This document shows positions 1-8,685 of a stretch of DNA of 64,000 nucleotides, piece after piece; position 1 is the stretch's first letter, and each line of letters begins with the position of its first letter. The stretch comes from Halorubrum trapanicum (GTDB lineage: Archaea > Halobacteriota > Halobacteria > Halobacteriales > Haloferacaceae), in contig NZ_AP017569.1 in assembly GCF_002355655.1 (NCBI RefSeq), positions 1,922,001 to 1,986,000 of the forward strand, given 5' to 3'. Under the pieces are notes generated by a model. It was not told where the DNA came from and searched no databases. It worked only from the letters and a program-made list of their open reading frames with translations. Both the position numbers and the translations under genes were made by a program.

Positions 1-183
1 ACCGACGACCCGGCGGCGTTCGTGGTGTCGATGACGCTCGACGGGACCGAGGTGCGGCGCGTCGAGCTCGACCGGGAGACCGTCGACGCGCTCACCGGCT
101 CCGACTGGGAGGGCGTGTTGACGCTCCCGTTCGGCGAGGAGCGGGTGGCGCGGTCCGTCTACGACCGGCTGGCCGACAGCTGA
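1..183 (+). CDS. C-terminal end of an unidentified protein (partial)
   Basis: The window opens inside an open frame that reads 60 residues to a TGA at 181-183. The visible part is acidic and ends in VYDRLADS. Codon use matches the neighbouring genes, with GC-rich third positions. No motif allows a family call, and the start lies outside the window. That it is coding is inferred from composition and the clean stop about 100 bp before the next small gene. Confidence 0.55.
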   Translation, partial: TDDPAAFVVSMTLDGTEVRRVELDRETVDALTGSDWEGVLTLPFGEERVARSVYDRLADS

Positions 184-284
184 TCGGCCTCGCAGCCGAC
201 CGACCCCGGACGACTGACTGGTCAGGTACTGCGGGACGGGCGACCATCGGACAGGGTTTTGTCTCCCGGCCGCGTGGATCCGCC

Positions 285-416
285 GTGAGCGAGGAATCGA
301 GGAACGACGGCGGCCGCCCGTGTCCGGTCTGCGAGACGCCGATGTACCACCGGCACTGTAAGTACGTCTGCCCGTCTCACGGCGTCGTCTACGACTGTAG
401 CGACACGTTCTATTGA
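285..416 (+). CDS. 43-residue zinc finger protein (HVO_2523-like)
   Basis: This tiny protein starts at GTG 285 and is almost all zinc-binding motif: a CPVC knuckle, then CKYVC with nearby His residues, then a further Cys in VYDCSDTF. Haloarchaea carry a family of such proteins just before the phytoene synthase gene, and the same order is seen here (crtB starts 180 bp downstream), which supports both the call and the GTG start. No function is established from sequence; a structural or nucleic-acid-binding role is only inference. Confidence 0.8.
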   Translation: MSEESRNDGGRPCPVCETPMYHRHCKYVCPSHGVVYDCSDTFY

Positions 417-595
417 CGCCCACGCACGCCTACTGACGCCGAATCCCCCTTCGCGAACCCGTGAGTCGCCGGAATTAACACGGGTGACCGAGAACCAGAC
501 TGGGTCGTGCGAACTGTTATGTTCTTGGAGGCCGACCTTTCTTCCATGATGGGCGACCCGTACGCGACCCTCCACGCCGACCTTCCGAGGTCAGC

Positions 596-1561
596 ATGGT
601 AGAGCAAAAGCAGGTTGCCCGGAGCAAGCGGATCCAGCGCCGCACCGGGAAGACGTTCCACGTCGCCACCCGGCTGCTGCCCCAGCGGATCCGCCATCCG
701 ACGTACGTGCTGTACGGATTCTTCCGTATCGCCGACGAGGTCGTCGACGCCGAGGACACCGCACCGCCCGCCGAGCAGCGGGCCGAACTCGACCGCCTCC
801 GGGCGGCCGCGCTCGGCGAGGAGCCGACCGACGACCCGGTGTTGGAGGCGTTCGCGGAGGTGTGCGAGGAGAACGGTATCCCGGACGAGGACGTCCACTC
901 GTTCGTGGACGCGATGGCGAGCGACATCGATACCGACCGCTACGAGACGTACGCGGACCTGGAGGCGTACATGGACGGCTCCGCGGCCGCCGTCGGCCGG
1001 ATGATGACGGCGATCATGGACCTCGACCCCGAGACCGAGGCCGAGGCGCTCCCCCACGCGACGAAGCTCGGCGAGGCGTTCCAGATGACGAACTTCCTCC
1101 GGGACGTCCGCGAGGACGTCGTCGAGCGCGACCGGATCTACCTCCCCTTGGAGACGCTTCGGCGTCACGGCGTGAGCGAGCAGCAGATCCTCGACTTGGA
1201 GTTCGACGACAGCGTCGCGGCCGCGATCCGCGAGGAGATGGCCCGCACCGAGCGGCTCTACGAGGAGGGCGTCGCGGGGATCAAGTACCTCCCCGAGGAC
1301 TGCCAGCTCGCGGTGCTGCTCGCGGCCGTGCTGTACGTCGACCACCACCGACTCATCCGGAACCGCGGCTACGACACCGTCTCGGCCACTCCCGAGCTGT
1401 CGCTCACCCGGAAGCTGTCGCTGCTCGTCCGCACCCGCTGGAAGTGGCAGTGGAACAGGGACCCGGAGGCGGTGTTCTACGACATGTGTACCGACCTCGA
1501 CCCCGGCCGCGACCGCCACGGGCACGGCCCGCACGGCGCGGGCGTCCCGCAGACGGACTGA
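596..1561 (+). CDS. crtB: Phytoene synthase (squalene/phytoene synthase family)
   Basis: The 321-residue protein is predicted to condense two geranylgeranyl diphosphates to phytoene, the first committed step to C40 and C50 carotenoids such as bacterioruberin. Two aspartate-rich Mg-diphosphate motifs are visible: DEVVDAED at residues 47-54 and DVRED at 170-174, inside the family signature NFLRDVREDVVERDRIYLP. Length fits the family. The start follows a 180-bp gap after the zinc-finger gene. The assignment to phytoene rather than squalene rests on the haloarchaeal context. Confidence 0.9.
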   Translation: MVEQKQVARSKRIQRRTGKTFHVATRLLPQRIRHPTYVLYGFFRIADEVVDAEDTAPPAEQRAELDRLRAAALGEEPTDDPVLEAFAEVCEENGIPDEDVHSFVDAMASDIDTDRYETYADLEAYMDGSAAAVGRMMTAIMDLDPETEAEALPHATKLGEAFQMTNFLRDVREDVVERDRIYLPLETLRRHGVSEQQILDLEFDDSVAAAIREEMARTERLYEEGVAGIKYLPEDCQLAVLLAAVLYVDHHRLIRNRGYDTVSATPELSLTRKLSLLVRTRWKWQWNRDPEAVFYDMCTDLDPGRDRHGHGPHGAGVPQTD

Positions 1562-1567
1562 GCGGCC

Positions 1568-1777
1568 GTGGACCGCTCCCGGTTCGTCGCCCTCGCTGTC
1601 GCCGCCTTCGGGCTCGTGTTCGTCTCCTTCCTCCTCCGCGGCGTGACCCGGCTGGTGGCCCCCTACGAGGTCGCCGTCGCCGTGTCGGCGCCCGTCCTCT
1701 TCGCGGCGGCCGCGCTCTTAGCCGGCCTCGTCGTCCTCGCCGTCCTCGACGTGACCGGGATCCGTCGGCTGGGGTGA
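1568..1777 (+). CDS. Small two-helix membrane protein
   Basis: This 69-residue protein begins at GTG 1568, seven bases after the crtB stop, and is probably cotranscribed with it. Two hydrophobic stretches (about residues 6-24 and 36-60) predict a membrane hairpin with short basic ends (RSR at the start, RRLG at the end). No conserved motif is recognised. Its place behind crtB hints at a link to membrane pigments, but that is inference from position only. Confidence 0.6.
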   Translation: MDRSRFVALAVAAFGLVFVSFLLRGVTRLVAPYEVAVAVSAPVLFAAAALLAGLVVLAVLDVTGIRRLG

Positions 1778-1857
1778 ACGGCGACGGCCCGAGTCGCTCG
1801 GCTCCCGCGCTTCGACCGAGTCGGAACGCCCTTGCCCCGCCGCCTCGGATGGCGCGT

Positions 1858-3135
1858 ATGGACGTACGAACCGTCGCGGACCTCTCGCCGGCCGAGCGGC
1901 GCGCCCTCTTCGAGCGCGACGCCGGCGTCGAGGGGGTCCGCGAAGACGTGCGGGAGATCGTCGAGCGGGTCCGCGAGGAGGGCGACGTCGCGGTCCGCGA
2001 GTTCGCCGAGGAGTTCGACGGCGTCGCGGTCGGCAACGTCGACGTGACGGACGAGGCGGCGCGGGCGCACGACGAGCTGGCGGACGCGAACGACCCCGTC
2101 CTCGACGCCGTTCGGGAGGCCGCCGCGAACGTCCGCGAGTTTCACGAGCGGCAGCACCCCGAGGACTGGCGCGACGACTTCGGCGGCCGAGAGCTGGGGC
2201 GGCGCTTCCGCCCGATCGACCGCGTCGGGGTGTACGTGCCCGGCGGCGCGGCCGCGTACCCCTCCAGCGCGCTGATGGGGATCGTCCCCGCGGTCGTCGC
2301 CGGCGTCGACCACGTCGCCGTCGCCACGCCGCCCGCAGAGGAGCTCAACCGGGTCACCCTCGCGGCGATCCACGAGGCGGGCGCCGACGCGGTGTACCAG
2401 GTCGGCGGCGCGCAGGCAATTTCCGCGCTCGCGTACGGGACGGAGACGGTGACGCGGGTCCAGAAGGTTGTGGGGCCGGGCAACAAGTGGGTCACCGCGG
2501 CCAAGTCGATCGTCCAGGGCGACGTCGAGATCGACTTCCTCGCCGGCCCGAGCGAGGTGCTCGTCCTCGCCGACGAGACCGCCGACCCGGACCTCGTCGC
2601 CGCCGACCTCGTCGCGCAGGCCGAACACGACCCGAATGCCTCGGTCGTCGCGGTCACCGACGACGCTGCCCTCGCCGAGGCGGTCGCCGAGACGGTCGAC
2701 GCGCAGGCGGCCGAGCGCGAGCGCGAGGAGACGATTCGGGCTGCGCTCGACAACGACGCGTCCGGCGTCCTTCACGCGCGCTCGATGCCCGAGGCCGTCC
2801 TGTTCGCCGAGGAGTACGCCGCGGAACACCTCTCGATCGTCGCCGCCGACGACGAGGCGCTGCTCGACCGGATCACGAACGCCGGCTCGGTGTTCCTCGG
2901 GCCGTACTCGCCGGTCGCCGCGGGCGACTACGCGGCCGGGACGAACCACGTGCTGCCGACGAACGGCGGCGCGAAGCGGTACGGCGGGCTCTCCGTGGAC
3001 ACGTTCCTCCGGTCGTCGACGGTCCAGCGGCTCGACCGCGACGCCCTCGACGACCTCTCCGAGACGATCACGACGCTCGCGGAGGCGGAAGGGCTGGAGG
3101 CGCACGCCGAGAGCGTCCGGAAGCGGTTCGACTGA
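1858..3135 (+). CDS. hisD: Histidinol dehydrogenase
   Basis: The 425-residue enzyme oxidises L-histidinol to L-histidine in the last two steps of histidine synthesis, using NAD and zinc. Family motifs appear in order: [47 protein letters not shown] (zinc-ligand region), AAEHLSI (the catalytic Glu-His pair) and [18 protein letters not shown] near the C-terminus. ATG 1858 gives the usual amino terminus; an in-frame ATG at 1849 would add three residues. The gene stands apart from other his genes here. Confidence 0.95.
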   Translation: MDVRTVADLSPAERRALFERDAGVEGVREDVREIVERVREEGDVAVREFAEEFDGVAVGNVDVTDEAARAHDELADANDPVLDAVREAAANVREFHERQHPEDWRDDFGGRELGRRFRPIDRVGVYVPGGAAAYPSSALMGIVPAVVAGVDHVAVATPPAEELNRVTLAAIHEAGADAVYQVGGAQAISALAYGTETVTRVQKVVGPGNKWVTAAKSIVQGDVEIDFLAGPSEVLVLADETADPDLVAADLVAQAEHDPNASVVAVTDDAALAEAVAETVDAQAAEREREETIRAALDNDASGVLHARSMPEAVLFAEEYAAEHLSIVAADDEALLDRITNAGSVFLGPYSPVAAGDYAAGTNHVLPTNGGAKRYGGLSVDTFLRSSTVQRLDRDALDDLSETITTLAEAEGLEAHAESVRKRFD

Positions 3136-3183
3136 CTACTCCCCGCCGGCAGGGTTTTGAGTGTCCGTACCGAACGCGTTCGC

Positions 3184-3558
3184 ATGAGTACCGAACCGGC
3201 CGACACCGGGACCGAGGGGAACGACCCGGCGATCGAGGTGACGCCGGACGCCGCGGAGGAGGCGCTCTCGCTCCTCGACGGCGAGGGGCTCGACACCGAC
3301 GTCGCCGGACTGCGGCTGTTCGTCCAGCAGGGCGGCTGCGCGGGGCTGTCGTACGGGATGCGCTTCGACACCGAACCGGAAGACGACGACCTCGTCGTGA
3401 ACCACCACGGGCTCCGGGTGTTCGTCGACCCCGCGAGCAAGAACTACATCGGCGGGAGCACGCTCGACTACGAGCACGGGCTGCAGGCCGCCGGCTTCGA
3501 GGTCGAGAACCCGAACGTCGTCTCGGAGTGCGGCTGCGGCGAGTCGTTCCGGACGTAG
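3184..3558 (+). CDS. A-type iron-sulfur carrier (HesB/IscA family)
   Basis: The 124-residue protein carries the three cysteines of A-type Fe-S carriers: one in GGCAGLSYGM in the middle and two in SECGCGESF at the C-terminus. Members accept iron or an Fe-S cluster and deliver it to target apoproteins in the cytosol. An acidic extension of about 25 residues precedes the core, as is common in haloarchaea. The gene starts about 50 bp after hisD. ErpA and IscA subtypes cannot be separated by eye. Confidence 0.9.
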   Translation: MSTEPADTGTEGNDPAIEVTPDAAEEALSLLDGEGLDTDVAGLRLFVQQGGCAGLSYGMRFDTEPEDDDLVVNHHGLRVFVDPASKNYIGGSTLDYEHGLQAAGFEVENPNVVSECGCGESFRT

Positions 3559-3649
3559 CGATCGCTCGCGGGCCGATTCTCGGATTTTCTTCCGTTTTCG
3601 CCGACGCGCGAGTCCGCCGCTTAAGTCGCTCGGGAGGGTACGGGACGCC

Positions 3650-3895
3650 ATGAGCCTGGAAGCGTCAACGACGCCGAGCGGGGAGCGGGTGTACACCGAC
3701 CGGTCGCGCACCGAGCGCGGCGCGGACGGGCCCTTCTACCTCGTGTTCGAGGACGAGGCGGGCGAGTCCCGCTGGGGGTTCCGCTGCGGCAACTGCGGGT
3801 CGTTCGACACCGCGATGGACACGATGGGGCGGATCCAGTGTACCGAGTGCGGCAACCTCCGGAAGCCGGACGAGTGGGACGCGGCCCACGAGTGA
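3650..3895 (+). CDS. Small zinc-ribbon protein (DUF5816-like)
   Basis: The protein has 81 residues. Its second half holds two CxxC pairs, CGNCGSFDTAMD and CTECGNL, which make a four-cysteine zinc ribbon. The first half is polar and contains FYLVFEDEAGESRWGFRCG. It resembles an uncharacterised haloarchaeal family that I believe is called DUF5816, although I cannot run the profile. No function is known. It lies alone between the Fe-S carrier gene and the next hypothetical gene. Confidence 0.7.
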   Translation: MSLEASTTPSGERVYTDRSRTERGADGPFYLVFEDEAGESRWGFRCGNCGSFDTAMDTMGRIQCTECGNLRKPDEWDAAHE

Positions 3896-4010
3896 GCTCG
3901 CGGTGTGGGTTCCCGCCCGGTGAACGGTCTCCGACGACGAGCCGCGTCCGCGGTTCTCCCGGCTGTTCCCGGCGACCCGTCCGATTCTCCGCGCCCGTAA
4001 TCGTGAGAAA

Positions 4011-4019
4011 GTTTATCAC
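4011..4019 (+). promoter_or_regulatory. TATA box of the 4044 gene
   Basis: GTTTATCAC lies 25-33 nt before the ATG at 4044 and is preceded by a purine stretch (GAGAAA) in the position of a BRE. The spacing fits a leaderless haloarchaeal transcript. Confidence 0.6.
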
Positions 4020-4043
4020 GGATGGTGACGAACTCCGAGGTAG

Positions 4044-4382
4044 ATGGCCACTGCGAGCATCCCCCCGACGACCGAGGCCAGAGACGTCTTCCGCGAACTG
4101 GGATACACCGTCTCCGACGGCGGACGAGAGTTCGTCGCGGAACGCAAGTGGCGGCGCGTGTTCGTGACGGTGCTGTGTATGGACGACGACGAGCTCGACC
4201 CGTATCTCGCAGACGGGGGCGACGCGGCGCGCCTCCGGTGTTTCGTCACGTGGCGCGACCGCGCGAGCGACCTCCAGGATCGGCTCGTCGCCGCGAAACC
4301 CCCCTACGACTGGGCGGTCATCGGCATCGACCGCGACGGCGAGGACTTCGCGGTGATGGAAGGCGCGCCCGGAAGCCCGTAG
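4044..4382 (+). CDS. Hypothetical haloarchaeal protein, 112 aa
   Basis: This is a soluble, acidic protein of 112 residues with an alpha/beta look (REFVAERKWRRVFVTVL, YDWAVIGIDRDGEDFAVME). Conserved tryptophan-rich segments and the absence of signal or membrane segments suggest a small cytosolic domain. I believe similar proteins occur across haloarchaea as an unnamed family; no catalytic motif is visible. A good TATA box sits at leaderless spacing before the ATG, which supports the start. Confidence 0.65.
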   Translation: MATASIPPTTEARDVFRELGYTVSDGGREFVAERKWRRVFVTVLCMDDDELDPYLADGGDAARLRCFVTWRDRASDLQDRLVAAKPPYDWAVIGIDRDGEDFAVMEGAPGSP

Positions 4383-4423
4383 TCGGGCGACGGGTCCGTC
4401 CGCCCGCGCCCTCCGCGGACGCG

Positions 4424-4432
4424 TATTTTTAT
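4424..4432 (+). promoter_or_regulatory. TATA box of the dodecin gene
   Basis: TATTTTTAT lies 29-37 nt before the dodecin ATG (4461), the usual spacing for a leaderless haloarchaeal mRNA. Confidence 0.6.
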
Positions 4433-4460
4433 CTCCCCGTGTTCCCTACCAGCACGCGAC

Positions 4461-4661
4461 ATGGTGTTCAAGAAGATCACGCTGATCGGGACGAGCGAGG
4501 AGAGCTTCGACGCCGCGGCCGACGACGCCATCGACCGCGCCGAGGACACGCTGGACAACGTCTACTGGGCGGAGGTCGAGGAGTTCGGCGTCGAACTGGA
4601 CGGCGCGGCCGACCGCGAGTACCAGGCCGAGGTCGAGGTCGCGTTCGAGCTGGAGGGCTGA
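4461..4661 (+). CDS. Dodecin (flavin-binding protein)
   Basis: This 66-residue protein is a full-length dodecin, a small protein that forms a hollow dodecamer storing riboflavin or related flavins and protecting the cell from light-driven flavin chemistry. It has the family start [11 protein letters not shown], the [10 protein letters not shown] helix and the strand [12 protein letters not shown]. Trp36 sits at the position of the Trp that stacks on the flavin in Halobacterium salinarum dodecin. It is monocistronic and is followed by the structured repeat region. Confidence 0.93.
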   Translation: MVFKKITLIGTSEESFDAAADDAIDRAEDTLDNVYWAEVEEFGVELDGAADREYQAEVEVAFELEG

Positions 4662-4682
4662 GCGCGGTCCGCGGTTTTTATG

Positions 4683-5140
4683 GTTTATAAACGGTCGCGA
4701 GCGGTGCCGGTGTCTCTTTATAAGTAGTGGAGCGCGGATCGTCGACTCACACCGCCGTATCCCCGGCCGCCTGCTTATAAATGGTCGACGACGGATCAGT
4801 GACGAACACCACCGAAGCCCCAGCCGCTCGGCTGTGCGATGGTGCGGTTTATAAACGACCGATCGACGCGAACACCGCCGAAGCCCCAGCCGGGCGGCGG
4901 CCTGACGCTCGCTGCGCTCCTCGTCACTCGCTTCGCTCGTTCCTGTGGTGCTTGCGTCGCCTCAGGCCGCCGCCCGGCTGCCCCTTCGAGTCCCGCCCTC
5001 GCACCGCACAGCACCTCACCCTCCCCAGCCTCGTCAGTCGCCTCCGCTTCGCTCCGGCGACTGACTCCCTCGCGCGGTGCTGCTCGGCCGCAAAGCGGCC
5101 TCGCAGGCACGCGCCACCGCACCGCCTCATTTATAAGCGA
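4683..5140 (-). repeat. Structured intergenic repeat, copy A
   Basis: This region between dodecin and alaX holds no credible gene. Read on the minus strand it has the same order as copies B and C. P1 is a GGCCGC/GCGGCC hairpin (5086-5100) inside an outer GCACGCGC arm (5107-5114 with 5072-5080). P2 is a 10-bp stem (5033-5042 with 5056-5065). The linker contains a GGGACTCGAAGGGG-type motif. P3 is a 19-bp perfect stem (4887-4905 with 4962-4980). Its tail has two clear units 66 bp apart (GAAGCCCCAGC at 4814 and 4880) plus a degenerate one. TTTATAA-like palindromes lie at 4684, 4718, 4775, 4848 and 5130. Confidence 0.85.
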
Positions 5141-5156
5141 TAGCGCGGCGGCCACC

Positions 5157-5164
5157 TATTTATC
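5157..5164 (+). promoter_or_regulatory. TATA box of alaX
   Basis: TATTTATC lies 23-30 nt before the ATG at 5187 and just beyond the edge of repeat copy A, so the repeat abuts but does not contain this promoter. Confidence 0.55.
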
Positions 5165-5186
5165 CGCCCGTGCCCACGTCCCGGCA

Positions 5187-6422
5187 ATGACCGCTTCACG
5201 CGCGCCGGCCGAGCCGACGGTCCGGGAGTTCGAAGCGACGGTCGAGTCCGTCGACGGCCGCGAGGTCGTCCTCGACGAGACGTACTTCTACCCCGAGTCG
5301 GGCGGCCAGCCGGCCGACCGGGGGACGCTCGACGGCCACCTCGTCGACGACGTGGTCGAACGGGACGGGGCGGTCGTCCACGCGCTCGCCCCCGACGTCG
5401 AGGTCGATCTCGCGCCCGGCGACGAGGTCACGGGCCTCGTCGACGACGCGTTTCGCACGTACTGTATGCGGGCGCACACGGCCTCGCACGTGCTGTACGG
5501 GGCCGCGCGCCGGATCGCCGACGACCTCGGCTACGCCGGCTTCGACATCTCCGAGACGAAGGTCCGCGTCGACCTGACGACCGCCGAGCCGCTGGGCGAC
5601 GGCGACCTGATCGAGTTAGAGCGGCTCGCCAACCGCGCCGTCTGGGACTCGCTGCCCGTCTCGTGGGAGACCCACTCGGCCGAGGCGGCCCGCGACGTCG
5701 ACGGGATCGCGTTCAACACCAAGACCGAGGAGGGCGCGATGAGCGGCGGCGACGCGGTCCGAGTCGTGACGGTCGGCGACGAGGGTGACCCTTGGGACGT
5801 CGCCGCCTGCGGCGGCACCCACGTCGCGAGCACCGCGGAGATAGGCCCGATAGCGGTGCTTGACCGGTCGAACCCCGGAGAGGGCGTGACCCGCGTCGAG
5901 TTCGCGGTCGGTCCGACGGCCATCGACGAGCTCGGCGCCGTCCACGCCGCCGCGCTCGACGCCGCGACGACGCTCGACGCGCGCGTCGGCGACCTCCCGG
6001 ACGCGGTCGCGCGCCTCCGCGACGAGGCCGACCGGCTGGAGGCGGAGCTCCGAAACGCCCGCGAGGAGCTGCTCGGCGCCCGCCTCCGCGAGTTCCCGAC
6101 CGTCGAGGTCGACGGCGCGCGGTGGGCGATCGGGACCGTCGACGACGCCGATCCGAACGAGCTCCGCGAGCCGGCGCAGGAGGCGCTCGGAGGCGACGAC
6201 GCCCCCGACGCCCTCGCCGCGGTCGGCACCGGCGACGCCCCGTTCGTCGTGGTCGCGGTCGACGGTGACGCTGTCGGGGACCCCGGCGTCGACGCCGGCG
6301 AAGTCGTCGGCGCGGTCACCGACGAGTTCGGCGGCGGGGGCGGCGGCGGCCCGACGTTCGCGCAGGGCGGCGGTCTCGACGCCGATCCCGAGGCCGTCGC
6401 GGCGTGGCTCCGCGAGCGATGA
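5187..6422 (+). CDS. alaX: Alanyl-tRNA editing hydrolase, AlaX long form
   Basis: The 411-residue protein is a free-standing relative of the AlaRS editing half and should hydrolyse mischarged Ser- or Gly-tRNA(Ala). The zinc-binding editing motifs are visible: His97-xxx-His101 in AHTASHVLYG and Cys208-xxx-His212 in AACGGTHVAS. A coiled helical region (about residues 270-300) and a glycine-rich end, FGGGGGGGPTFAQGGG, correspond to a DHHA1-type C-terminal domain. There is no catalytic synthetase core. Its stop overlaps the start of the next gene (ATGA), indicating coupled translation. Confidence 0.9.
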   Translation: MTASRAPAEPTVREFEATVESVDGREVVLDETYFYPESGGQPADRGTLDGHLVDDVVERDGAVVHALAPDVEVDLAPGDEVTGLVDDAFRTYCMRAHTASHVLYGAARRIADDLGYAGFDISETKVRVDLTTAEPLGDGDLIELERLANRAVWDSLPVSWETHSAEAARDVDGIAFNTKTEEGAMSGGDAVRVVTVGDEGDPWDVAACGGTHVASTAEIGPIAVLDRSNPGEGVTRVEFAVGPTAIDELGAVHAAALDAATTLDARVGDLPDAVARLRDEADRLEAELRNAREELLGARLREFPTVEVDGARWAIGTVDDADPNELREPAQEALGGDDAPDALAAVGTGDAPFVVVAVDGDAVGDPGVDAGEVVGAVTDEFGGGGGGGPTFAQGGGLDADPEAVAAWLRER

Positions 6423-7441
6423 CCGGGAAGCTGGGTCCCGACGCGCTCGCGACCGCGCTCGCGGCCACCGGCGCGGCGGACCCGGCCGTGGCGCAGGGAC
6501 CGGCCTACGGCGAGGACGCGGCCGCGATCGATCTCTCGGACGCCGGGGAGACGCTCGTCGTCGCGGCCGACCCCCTCTCGCTGGCCGCGGAGTCGGTCGG
6601 CACCTTGGCCGTTCACGTCGCCTGCAACGACGTCGCCGCGAGCGGTGCCGACCCGCGGTGGCTCACGCACACGCTCTTCTTGCCCGACGACGACCCCGAC
6701 CGGCTCCGGACGGTCGCCGAGCAGGTCGACGCGACCGCCGAGGCCCTCGGCGTCGCGGTCGTCGGCGGCCACACCGAGGTGCTGGACGCGCTCGACCGCC
6801 CGCTCTGCTCGATGACGGCGATGGGGACGACGGACCGCTTCGTGTCGAGCGGCGGCGCCGAGCCGGGCGACCGGCTCCTCCTCACGAAGGGGGCGGCGAT
6901 CGAGGCGACCGCGATCCTCGCGACCGACTTCCGCGAGGAGTGTCTGGAGGCGGGCGTCCCGGCGGCGACGCTCGACGCCGCGGCCGGCTTCCTCGACGAG
7001 GTGAGCGTCGTCCCCGACGCGGCCGCGGTCCGCGACGCCGCGACCGCGCTCCACGACCCGACCGAGGGCGGCGTGGCGACCGCCCTCGTCGAGATGGCGG
7101 CCGCGAGCGGGGCCGCCTTCGCCGTCGAGCGCGACGCGGTCCCGGTCCGCCCCGAGACGCGGGCCTGCTGTGACGCGCTCGGCGTCGACCCCCTCGCGAC
7201 GTTCGGCTCCGGCGCGCTGCTGGCGGCCGTCCCGCCGGATCGGGTCGACGACGCGCTCGGCGCGCTCGACGCGGCCGGGATCGAGGGGGCGGAGATCGGC
7301 GTCGTGGAGGCCGCCGAGAGCGACGGCGACGCCGGCTCGGCCGAGGGCGACGCGGAGCCGGGGACCGTCCGGATCGACGGCGAGGCGCTCGCGGAGCCCC
7401 CGCGGGACGAGCTGTACCCGCTCTGGGAAGCCCGGGAATAG
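6419..7441 (+). CDS. AIR synthase-related protein (HypE/PurM fold)
   Basis: The 340-residue protein has the two-domain PurM/HypE/SelD ATP-binding fold. Its N-terminal half shows GEDAAAI, HVACNDVAASGADP and VVGGHTEV; the second half has DPTEGGVATALVEMA and FGSGALLAAVP. This pattern is closest to HypE-like proteins that occur in organisms without hydrogenases, so the substrate is unknown. The ATG at 6419 overlaps the alaX stop, suggesting a joint role, possibly linked to tRNA or cofactor handling (inference). No hydrogenase genes are in the window. Confidence 0.8.
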   Translation: MTGKLGPDALATALAATGAADPAVAQGPAYGEDAAAIDLSDAGETLVVAADPLSLAAESVGTLAVHVACNDVAASGADPRWLTHTLFLPDDDPDRLRTVAEQVDATAEALGVAVVGGHTEVLDALDRPLCSMTAMGTTDRFVSSGGAEPGDRLLLTKGAAIEATAILATDFREECLEAGVPAATLDAAAGFLDEVSVVPDAAAVRDAATALHDPTEGGVATALVEMAAASGAAFAVERDAVPVRPETRACCDALGVDPLATFGSGALLAAVPPDRVDDALGALDAAGIEGAEIGVVEAAESDGDAGSAEGDAEPGTVRIDGEALAEPPRDELYPLWEARE

Positions 7442-7497
7442 ATTCCCTCCCCCGCCCGATCGCGCACCTTTTTCGGTGAGGGACCGAAGGCGGTGAC

Positions 7498-8685
7498 ATG
7501 ACCGGAGCACGCGTCGGGTCGGCGCTCACCGACGAGCAGGCGGCGGTCCGCGACCTCGTCGAGGAGTTCGCGGCCGAGGAGGTCCGGCCGACCGCGGCGG
7601 AGGCCGACGAGACGGAGACGTTCCCGGAGGAAGTGTGGGACGGCCTCGCGGAGCTGGGGCTGACCGGCCTGACGGTCCCCGAGGAGTACGGCGGGTTCGG
7701 CGCCGACGAGACCACCTACGCGGTCGTCAACGAGGCGCTGGCGCACGGGTCGCTCGCGGTCGCGACCGCCCTCTCCGTCCACTGCCTCGCCACCTCCTGT
7801 ATCGCCGAGTTCGGTACCGAGCCCCAGCGCGAGGCGTGGCTCCCGGAGATGGCCGAGACGGGTCGCCCGGTCGGGATGTTCTGCCTCTCCGAGCCGCACG
7901 CGGGCTCGAACCCGGCCGAGATGTCGACGACCGCGACGTACGACCCCGAGGCCGACGAGTACGTCCTGAACGGCGAGAAGCAGTGGATCACGAACGGTCA
8001 GCGCGGCGGCGTCGCGATCGTCTTCGCGAAGGCCGCCGGGGAGGGCGGCGACAACGGAGAGACCGCCCCCGACGACGACGCGATCACCCAGTTCCTCGTC
8101 CCGGCCGACGCCGACGGGTTCGAGGTCGGAAAGAAGGAGGAGAAGCTCGGCCTCCGCGCCTCGGACACCACCGGGATCACGTTCGACGACTGTCGGGTTC
8201 CCGCCGAGAACCGCCTCACAGAGCCGGGGAAGGGGCTCTCGGCCGCGTTCCGCACGCTCACCGAGGGCCGGATCGGGATCGCGGCGCAGGCGGTCGGCGT
8301 CGCGCAGGCCGCGCTCGACGAGGCGACGTCGTACGCCGAGGAGCGCGAGCAGTTCGACCGGCCGATCGGCGACATTCAGACGATCCGGCACAAGATCGCG
8401 GAGATGTCGACGGACGTGTCGGCCGCGCGGCTGCTCGTCCGCGAGGCGTGCCGGCAGGCCGAGGCGGGCGAGGACTACCGCGTCGCCGCCTCGAAGGCGA
8501 AGTACCGCGCCAGCGAGGCCGCGATGTCGGTGACGAACGAGGCGGTCCAGATCCACGGCGGCTACGGCTACACGACCGAGTTCGACGTCGAGCGGCTCTA
8601 CCGCGACGCGAAGATAACGGAGATCTACGAGGGGACGACCGAGATCCAGAAGACGATCATCGCCCGGGGGGTGTTCGGCGAGTGA
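7498..8685 (+). CDS. Acyl-CoA dehydrogenase
   Basis: This 395-residue flavoenzyme introduces the alpha-beta double bond in acyl-CoA, passing electrons to ETF. Visible signatures are MFCLSEPHAGSNPAEM (FAD and substrate binding), QWITNG, the long C-terminal helices and YEGTTEIQKTIIARGVFGE, whose Glu in the YEG motif is the expected catalytic base. Length is typical. Its stop overlaps the GTG of the following HAD gene. Chain-length preference cannot be read from the sequence. Confidence 0.93.
   Translation: MTGARVGSALTDEQAAVRDLVEEFAAEEVRPTAAEADETETFPEEVWDGLAELGLTGLTVPEEYGGFGADETTYAVVNEALAHGSLAVATALSVHCLATSCIAEFGTEPQREAWLPEMAETGRPVGMFCLSEPHAGSNPAEMSTTATYDPEADEYVLNGEKQWITNGQRGGVAIVFAKAAGEGGDNGETAPDDDAITQFLVPADADGFEVGKKEEKLGLRASDTTGITFDDCRVPAENRLTEPGKGLSAAFRTLTEGRIGIAAQAVGVAQAALDEATSYAEEREQFDRPIGDIQTIRHKIAEMSTDVSAARLLVREACRQAEAGEDYRVAASKAKYRASEAAMSVTNEAVQIHGGYGYTTEFDVERLYRDAKITEIYEGTTEIQKTIIARGVFGE

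Noticed and set aside
4781-5143. Protein-coding genes inside the structured repeats (also at 30278-30630, 48358-48900 and 63744-63989)
   Set aside because: Frames are open on both strands because of high GC, differ between copies, and are interrupted by stops at different places. Conserved hairpins explain the sequence better.
6419-7441. Selenophosphate synthetase or true hydrogenase maturation HypE
   Set aside because: No selenocysteine system or hydrogenase gene is present and the specific C-terminal Cys motif of HypE is missing, so only the general fold is called.
5531-7510. A 659-residue minus-strand open frame across alaX and the AIR-synthase gene
   Set aside because: It is a shadow of two well-supported plus-strand genes. 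It is arginine- and serine-rich without motifs, as expected for antisense reading of GC-rich DNA.
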